NCBI GenBank assembly: GCA_950022295.1
Contig: OX465597.1
Coordinates: 190,587,016 to 190,651,015, forward strand
From: Bromus sterilis
Taxonomy: Eukaryota; Streptophyta; Magnoliopsida; Poales; Poaceae
DNA length: 64,000 nt
Reading direction: 5' to 3'
Below are positions 9,902 to 18,640 of this stretch, piece by piece; positions within the stretch are counted from its first letter, which is position 1; every line of letters starts with the position of its first letter. A program made the position numbers and the translations under genes. The notes beneath the pieces were generated by a model. It was not told the DNA's origin and searched no databases. It saw only the letters and a list, made by a program, of their open reading frames with translations.

Positions 9902-10118
9902 TCATTGGTACCTGATAACACATATATACGAGGACTTAGGCAGTATAAAATCCTCATGAAGTAAAACATCAGATTCTATGAGGAATAAGTTCACCTGTTG
10001 TTCTAGTAGCTTTGCACGAGCTCTTGTAATAGGTCCAATTCTGATTTCATTGGACTTAATCATCATTGGTTCTTCATTAGGTGTTGGAGGTGCAAGGGTA
10101 GTAGGGATGTCCTCATCA
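9902..10118 (-). other. LTR-encoded polyprotein tail of family B (CR-like motif)
   Basis: From the first LTR base the frame reads DEDIPTTLAP, then GPITRARAKLLEQQVNLFL, then DFILPKSS, and stops at 9902. In the 3' LTR this would be the C-terminus of the integrase; in this 5' LTR copy it is not expected to be translated as such. The TRARA..QQVN motif is what I associate with the CR motif of group-A CRM elements, thought to help target CENH3 chromatin. Family knowledge is from memory and was not searched. Confidence 0.7.
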
Positions 10119-11194
10119 TACACGATGTAGAAATATGTGGAGATTGGAAGGATTTAATATGGTGGCAAAAATATAAGCAATAATCAATTCAGAGATGCAA
10201 AATTGAATTAACGCTCAACGACGATACTGTGCTGGTCATAGTCCAGACCGGACTAGAGACGCGAGCCTAGAACACTAATGTGGTCACGGCGTAGCACAAC
10301 TAGCAGCAATGAATGATATGAAGTAGCTCTGGATAGCAAGATATAAGTGAAGATCATCAAGAGAGCAAAGATAATGGTGAAAATAGGCTCCAAATCAAGA
10401 TACACCAATATTCTCGCCACAACTTTCCTCTGAAATATATTTGCTAATTTTTTGATATTTTTTCTCCAATAGGGCACTGACTTAAACTTTCCGACGCAAT
10501 AAGAATCACTCAATTTAGAGTTGGGATGAGGTGTTAAAAAAATTGAGAATCAGCCTGAAATCTGTCAAAAACTGTGTTCGGAAACTTTAGAGATCAAAAA
10601 GTCCGTCTTAGAAGCCGATCTGGAGTTTCAAATAACACATTAGCTCTAGAACTATTTAGAAGAGGCACGGAAATATCTTTAATTTGAGTACTCGCGGAGC
10701 CAAAACGGACTTCGGATGACAAAGTTATGCCCGTTTTAGTGGACACTGCTCAAAACTGATTCCGACGAGATTTCAAATGCGAGTTCAACTAGAGATAGAT
10801 CCGAAATTTTTCTTCATTTTTCTCTTTCTTCCTTTTTTCTTTTTTTTTCTTTTTTCTCTTTCTTTTTTTCTCTCTCTTTTTTCAACTCTTTTTCTCTCTT
10901 TTTCTATGGTGGATGGTGGAAGTAGGCAGCGGATGAGATGATGATGCAGCGGCGGCGGTGACTAATGTGAATAGAACTTGAAACTCTAAAGGACTAGATA
11001 CTAAGACCAGCAACTGAACACGACGATGCAACCGATAATTCAATAAAGAAAAGAACCGAAAAGAAAATTGCAAAGGCTCAGATTGGTTTTGATATGATGA
11101 TCTAATCCTATTTTTATGGATTTTTGTGTGGATGATAGGTGATAAAAAACAGATCTAATATATGAATGTGGAACTCTCACCGAGCAACCAAAAA
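10119..11194 (-). other. A2 leader, non-coding
   Basis: Aligns by eye with the family A leader: the block around 10180-10265 matches 6640-6725 with many substitutions. Contains a pyrimidine-rich plus-strand tract at about 10812-10910 equivalent to the A-rich tract of family A. No supported gene. Confidence 0.7.
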
Positions 11195-11206
11195 ACGGAT
11201 ACCACT

Positions 11207-12302
11207 TGATAGAGGCGAGGTGTCCCGATCTTTCGATGAGATGATAACTATCGATTTGTGGAGTCGACTTTGACGATCCGACTACAAACGTGGAACGACG
11301 TTGCGCCTTAGCAATCGCTAAACCAATCTCCTGGAGGTTACCGACGATGCCGGAAGCACGATCAGCCTGACCACGAAGGTCCTGCAAGCAATCGAAGAAT
11401 GAGCAAGAATATGATAAAATTAATCTTAATATTGCGAATAAAGATGAAGTGTTCATTAAGGTGGGATTCTGAAAGCGGTCTTGATCTGGTCATTGGACAC
11501 AAACCGAGTACACGAAGTTGCAATGATGTCTAACTTTTAACTAAACAAAATCCAAATAAAACCCTAGGGTTGATCTACTTATATAGGACTAAAGGGTGGA
11601 GGCCAAGGGGGTGGAAGGACGTCCCAAGGAGTCCTAAAACTAAACCTAGGTCGTACAAGGCACTTGGGCCCATGTGGAGGTGATGCAACACCTATTGAGT
11701 TGGACTTTGATTCGGATTCTGCTGCTGGGTCGCACCGTATTCGCAATATCTCCAAGCTCCGAATGAATTTGAAGGTGAAACCAATTGTGCTGGAAATTAG
11801 ACGAGATAATCTATCACCAGAAAAAAGAATCACCCAATTTGGAGTTCGTATGTAGAAACGGTGGTTGTTTGAAGTTGGGTATATCTCTGTAGTCCTAATC
11901 TGGGTCCATGACGTGAGGGACTTGGTCTCTATCTTCTCTTGGGCCAAAAGTGACGTGAAATAACTTCTTGTACAACACACAATCATGCCCCTTTGTATTG
12001 ACTTCATTTCTTGGTCAAATATGGAAGAATTAATGGTCATATCTATGGTAGTGATGTCCTCATCATCTTCATGCTTGAACATGCTGCAATGCTCATTCTT
12101 CTTGTCCATGCTAGGTCCTTCATTTGTCAGCAACAGAAATATATCTACGTTAGGAAGAATCATATTCACATTAACATTAGAAACATTACCGAGAAACGAA
12201 AGTACCTGATAATTTAATTGGTGTGCACGATCTCTAGTAATTGGTCCAGTAGGTATATTAGCAAGGGTTGTGGGTGTAACTATGGTAGCCATGTCCTCAT
12301 CA
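11207..12302 (-). repeat. A2 5' LTR (1,096 bp)
   Basis: Plus-strand borders are TGATAGAGGCG (11207) and CATGTCCTCATCA (12302). Longer than the 916-bp family A LTR, it encodes a diverged tail peptide (GPITRDRAHQLNYQVLSFLG). A second GATGTCCTCATCA-like segment occurs inside at about 12053-12066, which suggests a local duplication. Confidence 0.75.
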
Positions 12303-12451
12303 AACAAACCAGGCTTATGATAAACTTGATGGAGGATTGTAGTGGTCTTGCGGACTGGCTCCAGTTTTGGCCACTTGTTGATTATGTCGATGGCGACATA
12401 GAGGAACTCATAAGCTCCGATAGCACGGGGGAATGGGCCCAAGATGTCCAA
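11579..12451 (-). other. Chimeric 290-aa frame: Tat integrase fragment joined to A2 LTR-encoded tail
   Basis: An open frame begins at 12451 in element D with an integrase core start (MDILGPFPRA..YLYVAID-like, then KWPKLEPV). It crosses the insertion boundary at 12302 and continues in the A2 LTR through the TRDRA..LNYQVLSFL peptide to a stop at 11579. The join was created by the A2 insertion. There is no evidence that it is expressed; more likely a coincidence of frames than a gene. Confidence 0.55.
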
Positions 12452-12960
12452 TCCCCAGACTGCAAAGGGAAATTACAGAGGGATGGTTTGGAGAGGTTGT
12501 GCTGGTTGATGAACAACCTTGGCGTGGAATTGGCAGGCGTCGCAAGTGTTTACAAGTTCCATGGCATGGTTCAAGGCGGTAGGCCAATAGAACCCTTGCC
12601 GGAAAGTTTTAAGGACCAGAGACTGGGAACCAATGTGGGCGCCGCAGGTTCCTTCGTGGTCCGGATGGGAGCAGCTTCTTTCCTTCGTCTGTGGGGATGA
12701 ACAATAGCTTCACACCATTGGGACGCCTGCGGTAAAGGGTCTCGTCGAGTAGGAGGTACATTGATGATTGACGAGCAACCTGCTCGGCGTCCTTCTAGTT
12801 GCTTGGTAGCTCTCCGTTCTTCAGGTAGTCGCCGTTCATGCTGAAGCACTTCAGCGTCAAGACGTCCTCGTCCTCGTAATAGAGCAGGAGGAAGTCCTCG
12901 CGGTCTAGCTTGCGGCCACATAAGAAAACCTTCCACCTGTGCAAAAAGAATAGATCACCG
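12303..12960 (-). pseudogene. Element D (Tat-type gypsy) RNase H/integrase remnant
   Basis: In minus-strand frames broken by stops I read, in order, GDYLKNGELPSN, a DETLYRR-type segment, an integrase zinc-finger region, and MDILGPFPRA with KWPKLEPV, which is the start of the integrase catalytic core. These are typical of Tat-lineage Ty3/gypsy elements of grasses. The fragment is cut at 12302 by the A2 insertion, and on its other side it follows the gag region directly, so most of protease and reverse transcriptase is missing. Inactive. Confidence 0.68.
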
Positions 12961-13421
12961 GTGGTCGCCTGGTGGGTCCCCACCTTCATCGCGTCGCCTC
13001 CGAATTCCTCCTCTCCGGAAACGTCATCGCCATGATGCGGCGTCCTTGGCTCGCCCTTGTTCTGGTAGGCGCCTCGGCCCCGCGTTGGGATCCTCCGCCC
13101 CGCTGAGCCTTCCTTTCGGCGTCCTTCTTGGAATAGAAGGCCGCCATGTCTTCTTGGAGCTTGATGACGGAGCGACACTTGGAAAGGTCGTGCTTGGTCT
13201 TCTGTATCTTGAAGTATGACGATGGGGTGGTGTCCGCGACGGCAACCACGGTGTCGATGGAGGGTGGTTGCGGAGCGGACCCGTTCCCCTCCGTGGTGAA
13301 CACGACTTGGTGTACGCGTTTACGGGCCCGGGCTCCTCGGAAGGATGGTTCCATCCGGAAGGAGCTTGAGCCGCAGGGCGTCTTCCGGCATCTCGATTAA
13401 TAGGCAGGACCGCCTCTTCGA
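12961..13421 (-). pseudogene. Element D gag C-terminal remnant (copy 1, part 1)
   Basis: Similar to 18640-19090: both read FTTEG.., a Ser/Pro-rich stretch, YFKIQKTK/YKIRKTNK-type, LQEDMAAFYSKKDAERK and GDDVSGEE..HQATTGDL on the minus strand. It continues at 17521 after element C, whose TSD TTCGA is 13417-13421. Several frameshifts; non-functional. Confidence 0.62.
13417..13421. repeat. Target-site duplication of element C (left copy, TTCGA)
   Basis: TTCGA precedes the LTR start TGATATGGGC and recurs at 17516-17520. The flanking gag sequence is continuous across the insertion when compared with the second copy near 19100. Confidence 0.92.
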
Positions 13422-13499
13422 TGATATGGGCACGACAACAACAGGACGGAGGAGGCGATGATATGCGCTAGACGGAGGAGGCGAAGATGGACAGGATTC

Positions 13500-13730
13500 T
13501 GGACATCGGACGTCCGACCCAATTCGGACGTCCGGCATCAGCGAGAAGGATGGCGACCTCCATATCCAGAAGACTTCCAAAACCGAAGACGGATTTCCGA
13601 CATATGACGGACGTCCGACATGAAGGTCCTTGAGAAGAACTTCCAATCCAGGACACCTCACCGCCAGAGTCGGATTTCCGACACGTTTCGGACGTCCGAC
13701 GTGACGGACGTCTCAAACCCATCGGACGTC
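13500..13730 (+). repeat. Cluster of CGGACGTCCG / CGGATTTCCG palindromes in the element C LTR
   Basis: Several units of the form TCGGACGTCCGAC or GTCGGATTTCCGAC lie upstream of the TATA box (for example near 13504, 13530, 13593, 13608, 13672, 13690). A matching cluster is in the 3' LTR (16909-17105). They are related in form and position to the GGACGGTCC array of family B. Confidence 0.82.
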
Positions 13731-13795
13731 TGAAACTGCCTGCGCGCAGATTTGACGGGCTACGGCCGATGTATCCCTAGTTTTATCCCCTAGCT

Positions 13796-13803
13796 TATAA
13801 ATA
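13796..13803 (+). promoter_or_regulatory. Element C LTR TATA box
   Basis: TATAAATA in CTAGCTTATAAATAGAACAC, followed by CCCCCTACGAGTTTTAGGG. Same arrangement as in the family B LTR; the 3' LTR copy is near 17166-17173. Confidence 0.78.
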
Positions 13804-14146
13804 GAACACCCCCTACGAGTTTTAGGGTTAGTTTAAGTTTAGACAAGAATTTTAGGGTTAAGAGTTGTATCTCTTGGTGAAGCTTTCCTCCGGGCTTGGC
13901 GATGCCGTTTATCCAATAAAGATTGCCGCGGACGTTCTTGTGTTCATCAAGGATTGTCGTGTTTTGGTTTGAGGCGTGGTGATCTCCATCACGTTGCTTG
14001 CTGGATTCGTTCCTCTTCTCCAGGTTGCGTTCATCGCGTGATTGGAAGGGTTTCTATCCAGGTTGCTCGCTGTAAAAGATCGGGACAAACTCAAGAGGAT
14101 TCCCCCGTTGGTTCGTATCATCAGGTGTCTCTTTTTACTTATCATG

Positions 14147-14157
14147 TGGTATCAGAT
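14147..14157 (+). promoter_or_regulatory. Element C primer-binding site
   Basis: TGGTATCAGAT two bases (TG) after the 5' LTR end; complementary to initiator-Met tRNA. Confidence 0.85.
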
Positions 14158-14488
14158 TTTTGGGTTGATCACGGCGAGGTTGTGTTGATCGATCGCATCT
14201 AGATCGGTTTTGTTGGGAGGAGTTTGCTTGGAGGTTTTCTCGTTCGGATTGATTTGTTTGGAGGAGATTGTGCATAGAGGCTGCAGATTGCTGTTGTGTT
14301 TGTGCAGATTTGTTTCCACTAGATTGATTTGCGAGGATATTGCTAGAGGTTGAAGAAAAGAAATCCCGTAATTGGTTTTGGCTGTCAGGAGTCCCAAAAT
14401 TGATATAGGTACAAAATCCGCATCCGTGTTCCAAATAAGGCATGTAAGCACAAATTGGAAAGGATATCTTGTGTGATTTCCAGATTGT
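14158..14488 (+). other. Element C leader
   Basis: Non-coding stretch between PBS and the single long frame. No other signal seen. Confidence 0.6.
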
Positions 14489-17164
14489 ATGGCCACCGCT
14501 CCCGGTTCACAGCGGTTTAGCAGCAAACGTACAAACAATACTGCGGTTGGTCATGCTGATGCAGGGTTGGATGCTATGTCAACAATTTTGCAAGTGTTAG
14601 CCGAGACTGAGACACAGATAGAAGCTATGTCCAAGACAATCTCAGATCATAAAACTCGCTCTCAAAAGAAGTTGATTCCAAATTCTGTTGAGATTAATCA
14701 GACGGTTGTTCCACTGCAGAAAATTGATAAGGCAGCAGCCATGATTTCTGACATGGCGGATGATGTTGGCAAGGATGTTGTGGATGATGTTGTACCATTG
14801 AGTGGGCTGAATGTGCAACTCAAGAGAGTACATGGTGATACTTGTATAACAGCCGATAGATGTCAGCGATGGAATTTATTTCAGGCGCAGTGTATGATTA
14901 AAGGCAAAGCATGCAAGTTGATGATTGATGGTGGTAGCTGTACCAATGGCATTAGCAAAGCGATGGTGGAAGCATTGAGTTTGTCCACATGGCGTATTCC
15001 TGAACCGAAGCATCTCGAGTGGTTGAATAGCTGCAGTATGCTGAAAGTTACTCATAAGGCGCGTGTGCCATTTACAGTTGGTGACTATGTTGATGAGGTT
15101 GAGTGCGATGTGTTGCCATTGGAGGTGTGTGGACTGTTACTTGGGCGTCCATGGCGGTATGATCGCAATGCTATACATGCGGGCCGAGCAAATACATATT
15201 CTTTTATGCATGATGGCAAACAGAGGACTTTGAAGCCTATGGGAGATGATCATATCAAGTCCGATGTGGTGCTGGTGGTTCGCAAGGAGAATGATAGAGG
15301 CGAAGGTGTCCCGATGTTTTGATGAGATGATGGAGATCGATTTTGGTGGAGTAGGATTTCATGACTCGACTATGAACGTGCGAAGACGTTGCGCCTTAGC
15401 AATCGCTAAACCAACTCCGAGAGATTATTGATCCCGCGGATGCACGATCAACCTGACCACGAAGGTCTAATTCCTGCAAGCAATCGACAAGAACAAGCAA
15501 GAACTAAGAATTGCAATCTGGATATTGCGAATATAAGATGAATGATTAACAGAAGTTGGGGTTCCAATGCGGTCTTGGCCTGGTCGGATGACACAAACGA
15601 AGAGCTCGAAGTTGCGGCTATGGCTAACTTAAATCTAATTAAAACCCAAGTCTAAACGACGCCCTAAGGGCTGTATATATGGGGGAACAGAGGGGATTTT
15701 CGTGACCCCTTGGAGGTGGGGTCCGAAAACAACCCTAACTCGGTTTCCCCACACATACGGACTCTAAAAACAGCCTATAATGTGGTATTTCGAAATTACA
15801 TGGGCCCAGCCCAATATTAAGGTGACACAACACCTATAATTTCCCTTGGACGAAAATAATGAAGTGGCATCTCGCGTATTTCGTCCAAGACTTCATGCGC
15901 GCCTTATGGTGGCTTCAAAGTGCGATAATCACCACTGGAAGCTCCATTGTCCTTTCCCGCGCGCGCACCTTCTTCTCCATGCTTGATCCCGCTCCAATGA
16001 CCATCCTTCTTGTCCATGATAGGTCCTTCATTCATAAGCAAAACAAAAGTATCTAATTTAGGCAGCATCATATGTTCATGAACAATAGAAGGATTCGCAA
16101 GAAACGAAAGTACCTGATAATTTAGTTGATGTGCACGTGCTCTAGTAACTGGTCCAATATGTGTAGTTGGTGAGGATATGGATGTAACATTAGTAGGGAT
16201 GTCCTCATCAGAGAAGTTGCACAAGGCTAAAACACAACCAAGTTTAGCTAAGTTGCAGCCTGAGGAGCACGATGCTAGGAGCATCAGTACTGAAACTAAT
16301 TCAGCCATGACTCTAGATGAAAAGCCAGTTGTATTTGTTGGTGACAAGCAGGTTGAAGTTACGCCTCTTCGTGATGAAAGGAAGGAAATTGTAGCATGTT
16401 ATACACCTTCAGTTTGTGTTGACAAAGGTGTTCAGACTGATGACAGTGGTACTGTTCGTGACTCGGTGCGTATGGCGACGAGGTTCGATGACCACAGTTT
16501 TGTTTGCACACCTCTGCGACGTTTTGTTGGAGTAGCCGTGCATGTGCACAAAGGCAAGGATGGACGTGTTCGTCAGTTGTGTGGCCCGGGCATTACCACT
16601 TTGCAGGGTCATACAAAGAATATTCATGTTCAGCAACAAAGGGCTCCAGCAAGAGTTGAGAAGAAGAAGGTGGTGGCGCCAAAGTCCAAACTCATGTGGA
16701 GACGAAAGGAGGCGCTCAGTGCTGCATCAAGTCAAGTGGCAAAGACGTGTGATGTTGTTGATATCACGCCACCCTTTCGAGCAGACCTCACGCGTTGGGG
16801 ACAACGCTTTTTGAAGGGGGGGAGGATGATATGGGCACGACAACAACAGGACAGAGGAGGCGATGATATGCGCTGGACGGAGGAGGCGAAGATGGACAGG
16901 ATTCTGGACATCGGACGTCCGACCCAATTCGGACTTCCGACATCAGCGAGAAGGATGGCGACCTCCATATCCAGAAGACTTCCAAAACCGAAGACGGATT
17001 TCCGACATATGACGGATGTCCGACATGAAGGTCCTCGAGAAGAACTTCCAATCCAGGAGACCTCACCGCCAGAGTCGGATTTCCGACACGTTTCTGACGT
17101 CCGAAACTGCCTGCGCTCAGATTTGACGGGCTACGGCCCATGTATCCCTAGTTTTATCCCCTAG
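14489..17164 (+). CDS. Element C single ORF with retroviral-type protease domain, split by a solo LTR
   Basis: The frame starts at ATG 14489 (MATAPGSQRF) and stays open to 15291, where a solo LTR is inserted. It resumes in the same frame at 16216 and stops at 17164, inside the 3' LTR. Without the insert the frame is 583 codons long. Residues 1-130 are helical and unlike Gag. Near residue 145 is LMIDGGSCTNG, followed by CGLLLGRPW and YDRNAIHAGR, which parallel the family A protease (IIIDGGSCNN, SLLLGRPW, FDRNVVHHGR). The part after the insert (PVVFVGDKQVEV, DKGVQTDD, PPFRADLTRWGQRF) has no family I recognise. No zinc knuckle, RT or integrase. Translation across the polypurine tract into the LTR mirrors CRM-type elements. 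The solo LTR now interrupts the frame. Confidence 0.7.
15287..15291. repeat. Target-site duplication of solo LTR S1 (left copy, GAGAA)
   Basis: GAGAA flanks the LTR on both sides (also 16211-16215). Confidence 0.92.
15292..16210 (-). repeat. S1: solo family A LTR (919 bp) in the ORF of element C
   Basis: A complete LTR (plus-strand TGATAGAGG...CCTCATCA) with perfect TSDs and no internal region, the product of recombination between the two LTRs of a former full element. Differs from the E1 LTR at scattered sites. A frame at 15904-16347 joins the LTR-encoded TRARA peptide to host sequence and is not a gene. Confidence 0.92.
16211..16215. repeat. Target-site duplication of solo LTR S1 (right copy, GAGAA)
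   Basis: Matches 15287-15291. LTR plus one TSD copy is 924 bp, a multiple of three. Confidence 0.92.
16813..16826 (+). promoter_or_regulatory. Element C polypurine tract
   Basis: GAAGGGGGGGAGGA lies directly before the 3' LTR start TGATATGG. Confidence 0.85.
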
Positions 17165-17515
17165 CTTATAAATAGAACACCCCCTACGAGTTTTAGGGTT
17201 AGCTTAAGTTTAGACAAGAATTTTAGGGTTAAGAGTTGTATCTCTTGGTGAAGCTTTCCTCCGGGATTGGTGATGCCGTTTATCCAATAAAGATTGCAGC
17301 GGAGGTTCTTGTGTTCATCAAGGATTGTCGTGTTTTGGTTTGAGGCATGGTTATCTCCATCACGTTGCTTGCTGGATTCGTTCCTCTTCTTCAGGTTGCG
17401 TTCATCGCGTGATTGGAAGGATTTCTATCCAGGTTGCTCGCTGTGAAAGTTCGGGACAAACTCAAGAGGATTCCCCCGGTGGTTCGTATCATCAGGTGTC
17501 TCCTTTTCCTTATCA
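16827..17515 (+). repeat. Element C 3' LTR (689 bp)
   Basis: Borders TGATATGGGC and CCTTATCA. Compared with the 5' LTR it has a deletion in the palindrome cluster and scattered substitutions, so the insertion is not recent. Followed by TSD TTCGA (17516-17520). Confidence 0.9.
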
Positions 17516-17520
17516 TTCGA

Positions 17521-18000
17521 TGTAAGCGACCTTGTCGGCGAGCTCGAACAGGGCGGTGATAGTCTTGATGGACTGGGTTCTCAACTTCTCCAGCATCCGC
17601 AGGTTCTTGACGTTGGCATGAAAGGTGGCGATGATGACGGCCTCATGCGCGTCGGGGATGGAATACTGCATCTGGGTGAATCTTTGGACGAACTTTCAGA
17701 GAGGTTCGCCATCCTTCTACACTACTCGGCGTAAGTCACTAACAGTTTTCGGAGGTTGGACCCCTCCGGTAAACGCGCTGACAAACTTTTCATAGAGTTC
17801 TGCCCACGAGCTGATGCAGTTGGCCAGGAGATGCATCATCCACCGGCGAACATTGTCCTTGACCTTCATGGGGAAGTAGTTGGCCTTCGCTTTGTCGTCT
17901 CCCCCCGAGGTCTCCACTGCAGTGTTGTACGTACGGATGAACTTGTCGGGGTCTGTCTTTCCGTCATACGGAAGTGGGCCATCTATCATGAACTTCTTGG
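17521..18000 (-). pseudogene. Element D gag N-terminal region (copy 1, part 2)
   Basis: Minus-strand reading gives WPKKFMIDGPLPYDG, FIRTYNTAVE, NVRRWMMHLLAN and WAELYEKFVSAFTGG, a typical Retrotrans_gag domain of Tat-type elements, then KFVQRFTQMQ and FHANVKN. Stops interrupt the frame. It joins 12961-13421 across element C. Confidence 0.72.
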
Positions 18001-18379
18001 GCCACTAGACGCTGTGGAGATCCTAGGTGAAGGCTACGCACACGGTGTTGTAGTTGCTTTCACCAGAAAGGATCCCCTCCTGGACAGCACCGATGGGAGG
18101 AACCCGGGCCTCGGAACACCGACGATTTTCCTTCAGCCTAACGATGGTGGTTCGAGCGTCTTCGTGGCGATGATCCTCCAGGGGAGTACGCTAATCCAGG
18201 GATCCACGGTGCTCGGATGATGCCACAGAAGCTGCACCAGGATATCCGGGCCCTCGAGGAGCGGTCTGGCGGACGGCAGGGTCGCGGCAACGCTCATCTC
18301 GGGGATGGTCTTTTTGACGCCCATGCCGGGGGGAGTGCATAGTGTTCCCTTCGTAACCGTAACACCCTCCCCGATAAGG
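18001..18379 (-). other. Decayed gag-upstream region of element D
   Basis: High-GC sequence between an integrase C-terminal remnant and a gag start. No LTR can be recognised between the two, so two element fragments appear to have been joined by deletion. No supported gene. Confidence 0.5.
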
Positions 18380-18640
18380 GCCTTCCCACTTGGGAGACAG
18401 CTTGTTTAGACCCCTCCTGGACTGTAGCCGACGGAGGACAAGGTCATCCTCAAGTTCTCGGAAGCAGACGTGGCAGTTGTGATAGCGGCGTAGTCTTTGC
18501 TGCTACCGCCCGACGCGTGTAGTAGCCCGAGTACGTATTTCCTCGGCAACGATGACATCTCCTTGTCGGAGTTGCTGCTGATCAGCTTCATCGAAGGCGC
18601 GGACTCGAGGAGATCTTACAACCGTGCGACAACAAAGATC
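18380..18640 (-). pseudogene. Tat-type integrase C-terminal remnant (copy 2)
   Basis: On the minus strand I read RSPRVRAFDEADQQQL, then LVLRRLQSRRGLNKLSPKWEGPY, the GPY/F end of a gypsy integrase. A stop or frameshift lies between. It follows gag directly (see 18640-19622), so protease, RT and most of IN are deleted. Confidence 0.66.

Larger units (their letters stand above)
1..10118 (-). mobile_element. Family B CRM-like Ty3/gypsy retrotransposon, partial, interrupted by E1
   Basis: Minus-strand LTR retrotransposon running off the left edge of the window. Visible parts are the 5' LTR (9079-10118), the primer-binding site (9061-9075), the leader (8265-9060 and 463-677) and the gag N-terminus (1-462). 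Element E1 plus one TSD copy splits the leader at 677/8265. The LTR starts in sense with the same TGATGAGGACATC as family A and codes for an ITRARAK..LLEQQVNLFL peptide, which places it with CRM-type elements whose polyprotein ends inside the LTR. It sits in the leader of the older A2 element; its right-flank 5 bp are TACAC (10119-10123), while the matching left copy lies outside the window. The pol region is not visible, so autonomy cannot be judged. Confidence 0.8.
9079..10118 (-). repeat. Family B 5' LTR (1,040 bp)
   Basis: Sense borders are TGATGAGGACATCCC (10118) and CCACCCCATATCA (9079). It contains, in sense order, the coding region for the polyprotein tail, an array of CGGAC/GTCCG palindromes (9514-9812), and a TATA box CTTATAAATATAGG (plus coordinates about 9434-9450). 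The stretch from CATGTATCCCT through the TATA box to CCCCCTACGAG is closely similar to the LTR of element C, which ties the two together. Only one LTR is in the window. Confidence 0.88.
10119..12302 (-). mobile_element. A2: divergent older family A-type element, 5' LTR and leader only
   Basis: Leader (10119-11194), PBS (11195-11204, decayed to TGGTATCCG) and 5' LTR (11207-12302) of a minus-strand element related to family A but clearly diverged, with small indels throughout. It shares the leader stretch CTAGAGACGCGAGCCTA and the LTR end block with family A. Family B is inserted in its leader at 10118/10119, so gag-pol would lie left of the window. It is itself inserted in the Tat-type element D at 12302/12303. 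Confidence 0.78.
13422..14144 (+). repeat. Element C 5' LTR (723 bp)
   Basis: Borders TGATATGGGC and ACTTATCA. Contains the palindromic repeat cluster (13500-13730), TATA box (13796-13803) and a long R/U5 region. It is longer than the 3' LTR chiefly because the 3' copy has lost about 30 bp of the repeat cluster around 17095-17105. Confidence 0.9.
13422..17515 (+). mobile_element. Element C: non-autonomous LTR retrotransposon carrying only a protease domain
   Basis: Plus-strand element of 4,094 bp (3,170 bp without the solo LTR and one TSD copy) bounded by TTCGA. It has LTRs of 723 bp (13422-14144) and 689 bp (16827-17515), a tRNA-iMet PBS (14147-14157), a polypurine tract (16813-16826) and one long frame with a protease domain but no zinc knuckle, RT, RNase H or integrase. 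Its U3/R region is closely similar to family B around the TATA box and shares the CGGAC/GTCCG palindromes, so a CRM-like family B element is the likely source of its enzymes. Its protease also resembles that of family A. Confidence 0.85.
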
